This document shows positions 1 to 4,426 of a stretch of 8,167 nt of DNA, in pieces (positions within the stretch are counted from its first letter, which is position 1; the number at the start of each line of letters is the position of its first letter). The stretch covers positions 1 to 8,167 of the forward strand of contig UREB01000069.1 of assembly GCA_900546685.1 (NCBI GenBank), read 5' to 3'. The notes beneath the pieces were generated by a model, which searched no databases, was not told the origin of the DNA, and saw only the letters and a program-made list of their open reading frames with translations. Source of the stretch: an uncultured Eubacteriales bacterium (GTDB lineage Bacteria > Bacillota > Clostridia > Christensenellales > QAND01). The position numbers were made by a program, and so were the translations under genes.

Positions 1-374
1 ACGCCAACGGCCGCCATGCTATCTAACCTAAGCTGCTGAAGCGTATTCATATCGACTTCAGAAAGCATGCCTGATGCATTGGGATGCGTATGGATGCAAC
101 GTACGCCGCAAAGTCTGGTAACGCTGCGCATCGTACGAAGCTCCGGGATCTCTGCTCTGTTGTAATGGCCGATGGATACGTCCTTCACCGTGCCATCACG
201 AGCAATCAAAACAGAAATCTCTCGGTTTGTCTTTGCCGTCAGCTGTGCCATTGTCTCCAACAGCGTCAAGGAAGCAAATTCGCTTTTATCCATCGTAAAG
301 CTATAAAGCGTTTCTATCTGGGAGATCGTAGCCTTATTGAGTCCTGCTATGTTGCCATGAATCGTTTGCTGCAA
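1..374 (-). CDS. hflX: GTPase HflX, N-terminal part (runs off left edge)
   Basis: HflX is a GTPase that binds the large ribosomal subunit and splits stalled or stressed ribosomes. Only the first 124 codons are here, so the G domain itself lies outside the window and the identification rests on the clostridial-type N-terminal extension, recalled from family members. Visible landmarks are INGN/IHGN-like GN at residues 7-8, NREISV at 50-55, a DG turn at 60-61, and RLCGVRCIHTHP at 87-98, followed by LS..D (104-108) and LDSMAAVG (117-124). The start is a TTG at 374: a perfect AAGGAGG lies at 382-388, seven bases upstream, and the first in-frame ATG is only codon 28. The segment carries a JAMM-like His-x-His-x10-Asp pattern (see findings). 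No promoter fits between the upstream gene's terminator and this start, so expression probably depends on read-through from the promoter at 751-779. An alternative is a stand-alone JAB-like protein, which I think less likely. Confidence 0.82.
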   Translation of the reverse strand, partial: MQQTIHGNIAGLNKATISQIETLYSFTMDKSEFASLTLLETMAQLTAKTNREISVLIARDGTVKDVSIGHYNRAEIPELRTMRSVTRLCGVRCIHTHPNASGMLSEVDMNTLQQLRLDSMAAVG

Positions 375-381
375 AAAAAAT

Positions 382-388
382 CCTCCTT
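382..388 (-). promoter_or_regulatory. Ribosome binding site deciding the TTG start of hflX
   Basis: On the minus strand this reads AAGGAGG, a perfect Shine-Dalgarno. It is followed by an A and a run of eight T whose last two bases are the first two of the TTG start codon, giving a seven-base spacer. No ATG or GTG lies at a usable distance in the same frame, so this site fixes the start. Confidence 0.85.
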
Positions 389-401
389 GTCCCTTCAATA
401 A

Positions 402-432
402 AAAAGCCCCTTTCACGTATAAAGGGGCTTTT
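402..432 (-). terminator. Intrinsic terminator between the small membrane protein gene and hflX
   Basis: A perfect 12-bp stem pairs 402-413 with 421-432 (AAAAGCCCCTTT with its complement) around a 7-base loop. On the minus strand it is followed by a T run (CTTTTTTATT), as in a rho-independent terminator. It begins 11 bases after the stop codon of the gene at 444-692 and ends 13 bases before the hflX ribosome binding site. It is also reasonably shaped on the plus strand. Because hflX has no other visible promoter, it may be a partial terminator or attenuator. Confidence 0.88.
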
Positions 433-443
433 CACACTATGGA

Positions 444-692
444 TCATTGGCCATTGATGACCGTTCCCGTTCCCGGCGTACTGGCTGGCGGCGTCGTTGC
501 CGTCATCCCGTCTGCTGTTGGCGTAGGCGTTACAACAGGCGCGGGCGCCAAGGTCGGAATGGGCAATGGCGTCTGCGAAGGCTCCGCCGCCTTATTGGAA
601 TCCCCTAAAATGGACTGATATAAAAAGTAAGCACAAGCTAAAATTGCGATGACCAAAATGATTCCTATCGCTATTTTCAAACCCTTGCTCAT
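444..692 (-). CDS. Small single-pass membrane protein with Pro/Thr-rich outer tail
   Basis: This 82-residue protein has no function I recognise. Counted from the ATG at 692, it has a short Lys-containing start (MSKGLK), one strongly hydrophobic helix at about residues 5-27, and a tail of about 50 residues rich in Pro, Thr, Ala and Gly (TPLPIPTLAPAP, VVTPTPT) ending in VINGQ. The positive residues before the helix and the lack of a lipobox suggest an uncleaved anchor with the tail outside the cell. A GTG three codons earlier (701) is possible, but AAAGGG would then sit only about three bases from the start; from the ATG the spacing is about 11 to 12, so the start is uncertain by three codons. 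A good promoter lies at 751-779 and a strong terminator follows the stop. The tail composition resembles that of the lipoprotein encoded just upstream, and both could be surface spacers or sugar-modified proteins; that is inference. Confidence 0.72.
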   Translation of the reverse strand: MSKGLKIAIGIILVIAILACAYFLYQSILGDSNKAAEPSQTPLPIPTLAPAPVVTPTPTADGMTATTPPASTPGTGTVINGQ

Positions 693-715
693 ACCAATCA
701 CATTCCCTTTCTATT

Positions 716-730
716 GCGGACAAACTCCGC
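716..730 (-). other. Small hairpin in the leader of the small membrane protein gene
   Basis: GCGGA (716-720) and TCCGC (726-730) form a perfect 5-bp inverted repeat with a 5-base loop. It lies in the roughly 50-base untranslated leader expected from the promoter at 751-779, just upstream of the AAAGGG ribosome binding site. It may stabilise the transcript or be a small operator. It is short enough to be chance. Confidence 0.35.
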
Positions 731-750
731 CAAATTTACACATCCATGAT

Positions 751-779
751 AGTATACCGTATAATATATAAATTTTCAA
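751..779 (-). promoter_or_regulatory. Sigma-A-type promoter for the 444-692 gene and possibly hflX
   Basis: On the minus strand a -35 element TTGAAA (774-779, 5 of 6 consensus) and a -10 element TATACT (751-756, 5 of 6) are separated by exactly 17 bases of very AT-rich DNA. Transcription should begin near 744, leaving about 50 bases of leader. It lies just past the terminator of the lipoprotein gene, so it starts a new transcription unit. Confidence 0.8.
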
Positions 780-795
780 ACATTTCTCAAAAAGA

Positions 796-817
796 AAAAG
801 GCGTTTTGACGCCTTTT
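796..817 (-). terminator. Intrinsic terminator overlapping the lipoprotein stop codon
   Basis: A 9-bp stem pairs 796-804 with 809-817 (AAAAGGCGT with its complement) around a 4-base loop. On the minus strand it is followed by TCTTTTTG, a suitable U tract. The stem includes two bases of the TAA stop codon at 816-818. The structure is nearly symmetrical and could also stop plus-strand transcription. Confidence 0.82.
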
Positions 818-1034
818 ATGGTTGATGCGTTGTGGTTGTGTCATCTGGAGCCGTCGCTTGCGGCTGTTGGGGGGACAATGTTGTTTGGTTCTGTCCTCCC
901 GTCGGCTCCACAGCCGGGGCCGTTGCACTTGTCTGCGGGGCAGATTCCATTGGGCTGTTCTCCACCGTCCCACAGGCTGACAGCGATACCAGCATTGCCA
1001 AGCTTACCAAGCAAGCAAAAACTTTTCGTTTCAT
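816..1034 (-). CDS. Small Pro/Thr/Gln-rich lipoprotein
   Basis: A 72-residue predicted lipoprotein. The signal peptide is typical: MKRK, a hydrophobic core at about 5-18, and the lipobox LSAC with the lipid-modified Cys at residue 21. The mature chain is only about 52 residues and is all low complexity, rich in Thr, Pro, Ala and Gln (for example APQTSATAPAVEP and TAPDDTTTTHQP), with no folded domain in sight. The start at 1034 is chosen because the signal peptide begins there and a GAGGGATGGA-type ribosome binding site precedes it. The open frame extends upstream to 1199, but that part overlaps the SEC-C gene and the terminator at 1094-1126, so it is not coding. No convincing promoter was found between that terminator and the start. 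Function unknown; a surface spacer or the remnant of a larger lipoprotein are both possible. Confidence 0.75.
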   Translation of the reverse strand: MKRKVFACLVSLAMLVSLSACGTVENSPMESAPQTSATAPAVEPTGGQNQTTLSPQQPQATAPDDTTTTHQP

Positions 1035-1093
1035 TCCATCCCTCTTTTCCTCGGTTTTAACCCTAGCTTGGCTTGAAATGGAAGAATTTATGC

Positions 1094-1126
1094 AAAAGAG
1101 CAAGGCAAAATGTGCCTTGCTCTTTT
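1094..1126 (-). terminator. Intrinsic terminator at the end of the long operon, after the SEC-C gene
   Basis: A perfect 14-bp stem pairs 1094-1107 with 1113-1126 (core AGAGCAAGGCA) around a 5-base loop. It starts two bases after the TAA of the SEC-C gene (1129-1131), and the minus strand ends in CTCTTTT. The plus strand carries a TCTTTTTATT tract, so it may work both ways. It marks the end of the unit that begins at the promoter near 6950. Confidence 0.88.
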
Positions 1127-1128
1127 TA

Positions 1129-1626
1129 TTATGCGTTTTTTCCGCAGCATTTTTTATATTTTTTCCCGCTTCCACAGGGACATGGTGCATTTCTGTCAAT
1201 CTTATGGCTAACAGCCTGCTTGCTCAAATGATACTGCTTTGTGATCTCTTGACGCTTTTCCTTTGAAAAAACATTGTTCCATTCGTCCAGATTATACAGC
1301 CACGGTGCTTTTGCTTCCAACATGTTGGCATACAGCTTTTCAAAATCCACATCCAAAACGATCTTAGTATCCTCTTTTAAGTCCTCCAGCTTGTACGGGT
1401 TGTTGAGACTATCATTGATGCCATCCATAAACCCGGCAAAGATCATCGGTTTGAACTCATACTTTTCCGTAAGCTCTTGAAAAGTGCCCTCTATCTTTTC
1501 GGGGTACTGAGCCAGCAACTTCTGATACAGCTTTTCTTCCTGCTCATAATAATCGTGCTGAAAGCCCTCCGCTTGGTCATCCGTTAAATTTTCTAGATAA
1601 TTTCTCCAATCACTATATAAAGACAT
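1129..1626 (-). CDS. SEC-C motif protein, function unknown
   Basis: A 165-residue protein whose last 20 residues form a clear SEC-C metal-binding motif: APCPCGSGKKYKKCCG, with Cys149, Cys151, Cys160 and Cys161 as zinc ligands. The same motif ends SecA, where it binds zinc and contacts SecB or ribosomes, and is found on many otherwise unrelated bacterial proteins. The first 130 residues are acidic, mostly helical in appearance and rich in aromatic residues; I recognise no other domain. The start has a strong GAGGAGG eight bases upstream (1635-1641) and lies only 15 bases after the icd stop, so the gene is translated as the last member of the operon. A stop and a strong terminator follow at once. 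Nothing ties it functionally to its neighbours apart from cotranscription. Confidence 0.85.
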   Translation of the reverse strand: MSLYSDWRNYLENLTDDQAEGFQHDYYEQEEKLYQKLLAQYPEKIEGTFQELTEKYEFKPMIFAGFMDGINDSLNNPYKLEDLKEDTKIVLDVDFEKLYANMLEAKAPWLYNLDEWNNVFSKEKRQEITKQYHLSKQAVSHKIDRNAPCPCGSGKKYKKCCGKNA

Positions 1627-1641
1627 GTTTTTTTCCTCCTC

Positions 1642-2841
1642 TTACATAGCGTCAAATGTTGCTCGAATCGCTTTGATAAAAGATAGAGAATCCAGCGTTT
1701 GTGCATGTTTCAGAGATGTCATTGCCGCCAAATCTCCCGTCATTTTTCCGCTTGCTATGGTATCCAGGCAAGCCTTTTCCATTTTATCTGCAAAGGCCGG
1801 GAGCGCATCGATCCCATCCAGCTCTCCTCTTGTCCTCAATGCGCCCGTCCATGCAAAAATCGTTGCCATCGGGTTGGTGCTGGTTGTTTCTCCCTTTAAG
1901 TGCCTATAATAATGCCTAGTCACTGTGCCATGCGCGGCTTCATATTCGTATAAACCGTTCGGGGAAACCAATACGCTTGTCATCATCGCCAAAGAGCCAA
2001 AGGCCGTAGCGACCATATCGCTCATCACATCGCCATCATAGTTTTTACAGGCCCAGATAAATCCGCCCTTGCTGCGCATCACCCGCGCCACAGCATCATC
2101 GATCAGCGTATACTCATAGGCAATGCCAACCTGCTCAAATTTCTCCTTATATTCGCTGTCAAAAACCTCTTGGAATATCTTTTTAAATTGGCCGTCATAC
2201 ACTTTGGAAATGGTATCTTTTGTGCCAAACCAAAGATCCTGCTTTGTTTGCAGAGCATAGTTAAAGCAGGCATGGGCAAACGATTGAATGCTATGATCGG
2301 TATTGTGCATGCCCTGTACCACGCCAGGCCCCTCAAAGGTATGGATCACGGCCTGTCCGCCATCCTCTCCTTCATACACCAGCTTGACCGTACCCGGATG
2401 ATCAACGCGCATCTCTACCGCCTTATAAACATCTCCGTAGGCATGGCGTGCTAGTGTAATGGGCTTTTCCCAGCATTTCACAATAGGGTCAATGCCTTCT
2501 ACCACAATGGGAGCACGGAAAACCGTACCATCCAGTAAAGCACGGATGGTGGCATTGGGGCTTTTATACAAGCGTTTTAAATCATACTCCTCTTTGCGCT
2601 GGGCATTGGGGGTAATCGTGGCACACTTCACGCCTACGCCATACTTTTTAATGGCATTGGCGGCATCTACAGTTACCTGATCATCCGTCTCATCACGATT
2701 TGGCAGCCCCAGGTCATATGCTTCGGTCTTTAAATCGATATAAGGCAAAATCAGCTCATCCTTGATCATTTTCCAAAGGATGCGAGTCATTTCATCGCCA
2801 TTCATCTCGACCAAAGGGGTCTTCATTTGGATTTTCTCCAA
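1642..2841 (-). CDS. icd: Isocitrate dehydrogenase (NADP+)
   Basis: Oxidatively decarboxylates isocitrate to 2-oxoglutarate and makes NADPH in the cytosol, feeding glutamate synthesis. The 399-residue protein belongs to the subfamily of eukaryotic cytosolic/mitochondrial enzymes and Thermotoga IDH, not the E. coli type. Seen: the N-terminal ETDDQ block, SPNATIR at 94-100 (substrate binding), GRHAYGDQY-like ARHAYGDVY with Arg132 and Tyr139 matching human IDH1 numbering, KDTISK with Lys208, the metal site LIDDAVA (247-253) and NYDGDVMSD (267-275), and HGTVTRHY (304-311), whose Arg-His contact the NADP phosphate in relatives. The start is taken as TTG at 2841: AAGGAG sits eight bases upstream and MEKIQMKTP matches the N terminus of Thermotoga IDH. 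GTG at 2850 touches the ribosome binding site; ATG at 2826 is a weaker alternative. There is no visible promoter of its own, so it is probably read with the upstream genes. Confidence 0.95.
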   Translation of the reverse strand: MEKIQMKTPLVEMNGDEMTRILWKMIKDELILPYIDLKTEAYDLGLPNRDETDDQVTVDAANAIKKYGVGVKCATITPNAQRKEEYDLKRLYKSPNATIRALLDGTVFRAPIVVEGIDPIVKCWEKPITLARHAYGDVYKAVEMRVDHPGTVKLVYEGEDGGQAVIHTFEGPGVVQGMHNTDHSIQSFAHACFNYALQTKQDLWFGTKDTISKVYDGQFKKIFQEVFDSEYKEKFEQVGIAYEYTLIDDAVARVMRSKGGFIWACKNYDGDVMSDMVATAFGSLAMMTSVLVSPNGLYEYEAAHGTVTRHYYRHLKGETTSTNPMATIFAWTGALRTRGELDGIDALPAFADKMEKACLDTIASGKMTGDLAAMTSLKHAQTLDSLSFIKAIRATFDAM

Positions 2842-2849
2842 CCGTCTCA

Positions 2850-2855
2850 CTCCTT
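2850..2855 (-). promoter_or_regulatory. Ribosome binding site deciding the TTG start of icd
   Basis: Reads AAGGAG on the minus strand, eight bases before TTG at 2841. The in-frame GTG at 2850 overlaps this site and so cannot use it. The ATG at 2826 would have to rely on a weaker GGAG inside the coding sequence. Confidence 0.75.
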
Positions 2856-2869
2856 AGTGAACAATAATA

Positions 2870-3232
2870 TCATTCGTCCTTATATCGGCCTACCACATGA
2901 GGTGGCACCGTATAATAACGATGGCGCACCTCTCTGCGCCGGCGCTGCTGCCCTGTATGCGCACCGGGCTTATTTCTGCCGTTTTTATCCTTATGTTTGA
3001 TCCGTTTGCTCTTGGGTTTTCTTTCTATCCCACTCTCTTTTTCCTGCTCACGCTCAAGATACCATTTCCCTGCCATCAAAATGCCAAAGGAAAAGTAGCC
3101 ATAGTAGGCAAGCCACAACACAATGGTAACCACATATCCCAATACGGATACAAGGCCCGCATATGGCAGGAAAAAATTGCTCACGAAAGAAAGAATGATC
3201 AACCCGATCAGCCAATAGCCTAAACGTCTCAT
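2870..3232 (-). CDS. Small membrane protein with two helices and a basic tail
   Basis: A 120-residue protein I do not recognise. Residues 5-22 and about 27-54 are hydrophobic and aromatic (FLPYAGLVSVLGY, LAYYGYFSFGILMAGKWYL), giving two membrane helices joined by a short turn. The rest (59-120) is highly charged and mostly basic: a KPKSKRIKHKDKNGRNK stretch, QQRRRREVRHR, then YYTVPPHVVGRYKDE. By the positive-inside rule both ends should be cytoplasmic, leaving a very short outer loop. The tail could bind nucleic acid, lipid head groups or a protein partner; no known motif is visible. It starts at ATG 22 bases after the ddl stop with a modest AAGGCGGAG ribosome binding site, and sits between ddl and icd in the same operon. 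Base use resembles its neighbours, and the hydrophobic then basic design argues for a real gene. Confidence 0.72.
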   Translation of the reverse strand: MRRLGYWLIGLIILSFVSNFFLPYAGLVSVLGYVVTIVLWLAYYGYFSFGILMAGKWYLEREQEKESGIERKPKSKRIKHKDKNGRNKPGAHTGQQRRRREVRHRYYTVPPHVVGRYKDE

Positions 3233-3254
3233 AAGCTCCGCCTTTCCGCTTTGG

Positions 3255-4412
3255 TTATTTCGTGCCTTTGCTTCCTTTTATGCCCTTCGCACCGCCGCTT
3301 CTCACCTTTTGGAGAATCGCGGAATCGTAAGCATAGCTGTTTTTCTTTTTTTCTTCAGCTGCACATTTTGCGATCCCTACCAGCTCATCGATCAGCGCTT
3401 CATACGAAAGCCCACAGGGCTCCCAAAGATAAAACGCCATAGACCCCGGGATGGTATTGATCTCGTTTACATACAGCTCACCTGTCTGATTATCCACCAA
3501 AAAGTCGATCCGCACAACCCCTTTGCAGTCCATTTCCGTAAAAATCTGTTTGGCCAGGGTCTGGATCCTGTCCGTCATAGTCTCTTCAATGGGCGCAGGG
3601 ATCTGTCTCGTGGCTGCATTTTTTCCCTTGCCGCCGCGCAGGTATTTATCCTCAAAGGTCAAAAAATCCTTCCAGCCCAGCGGTTTTTCACATAGGCTGG
3701 CACGGCAGTCGTCTGCTATACCCAGAACGGAACAGTTGATTTCCATAGCATCTGCAACACCCTTTTCTACCACAACTTTTCTATCGTAGGCAAAAGCAAG
3801 ATCAATCGCGTCCTTCAGCGCATCCCTATTTTCTACCCGGGAAATACCGATGGACGATCCCAAGTTAGCAGGCTTTACATACAATGGATATCCAAGCGCT
3901 TCCATCTTTGCCAGCCATTGCTCATCGGCCATCTGGTAGGCATGGCGCGTTACATCGATAGACGGCATCATCGGAAATCCGCAACCCGCGAATACCTTTT
4001 TCATCAATGCCTTATCCATGCCTGCTGCCGATCCCCCCACCGAGGGGCTTGTATAGGGAATATCCGCCAACTCTAATAAGCCTTGCAAGGTGCCGTCTTC
4101 TCCATGCAAGCCATGCATACACAGCAGCGCCACATCCACAGCCAAGGCGCCTTTATCTGTCAAAAGTCCCTCCCCTGGCACCGTAGACAGGCGAACCTGC
4201 GTTACTTCCGCCTCGTGCTTTTCAAATTCCTGAAAGATGGATACATCCAACAGCTTTTCCCCTGTATACCAGGCGCCATTGCGCGCCAAATACACGGGGA
4301 TTACCTCATATTTTTCCAGGTTTACATGTTCAATGGCTTGCAGCCCAGTGACGATAGATACATCATGTTCTACGCTCCTGCCGCCAAAAAATACCGCCAG
4401 CTTTGTCTTCAT
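3255..4412 (-). CDS. ddl: D-alanine--D-alanine ligase
   Basis: ATP-grasp enzyme that joins two D-alanines in the cytoplasm to make the dipeptide added to the cell-wall precursor by MurF. Length (385 residues) is normal. Motifs in order: FFGGRSVEHDVS at 8-19, with Glu15 matching the Glu15 that binds the first D-Ala in E. coli DdlB; HGLHGEDG at 100-107; GMDK at 131-134; VKPANLGSSIG at 179-189; the omega loop FEDKY with Tyr257 matching DdlB Tyr216; RIDF at 301-304 and NEINTIPG at 316-323 for metal and substrate. The retained Tyr points to D-Ala-D-Ala rather than D-Ala-D-Lac. The ATG at 4412 is preferred because GAGAGGAGA lies just upstream; a TTG at 4430 would overlap the previous stop and lie ahead of that site. 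The C terminus carries an odd Gly/Lys-rich tail (GGAKGIKGSKGTK). It follows the Mur ligase gene by 14 bases, a fitting pathway partner. Confidence 0.95.
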   Translation of the reverse strand: MKTKLAVFFGGRSVEHDVSIVTGLQAIEHVNLEKYEVIPVYLARNGAWYTGEKLLDVSIFQEFEKHEAEVTQVRLSTVPGEGLLTDKGALAVDVALLCMHGLHGEDGTLQGLLELADIPYTSPSVGGSAAGMDKALMKKVFAGCGFPMMPSIDVTRHAYQMADEQWLAKMEALGYPLYVKPANLGSSIGISRVENRDALKDAIDLAFAYDRKVVVEKGVADAMEINCSVLGIADDCRASLCEKPLGWKDFLTFEDKYLRGGKGKNAATRQIPAPIEETMTDRIQTLAKQIFTEMDCKGVVRIDFLVDNQTGELYVNEINTIPGSMAFYLWEPCGLSYEALIDELVGIAKCAAEEKKKNSYAYDSAILQKVRSGGAKGIKGSKGTK

Positions 4413-4426
4413 GCCCGTATCTCCTC

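Noticed and set aside
84..401. Plus-strand open frame of 105 codons at the left edge
   Set aside because: It is antisense to the HflX N terminus, which reads through on the minus strand with a perfect ribosome binding site and family-like sequence.
1035..1199. N-terminal extension of the lipoprotein frame up to 1199
   Set aside because: It overlaps the SEC-C coding end and the terminator hairpin, and would place 55 polar residues before a clear signal peptide.
832..1266. Plus-strand open frame of 144 codons over the lipoprotein and SEC-C genes
   Set aside because: It spans two minus-strand genes and their terminator; its composition is the mirror of Thr/Pro-rich coding sequence.
3255..4412. 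Vancomycin-resistance type D-Ala-D-Lac ligase
   Set aside because: The omega-loop Tyr (FEDKY) typical of D-Ala-D-Ala ligases is kept, and no vanH, vanX or vanS/R-like gene is nearby. The alpha/beta hydrolase is not a VanX or VanY homologue.
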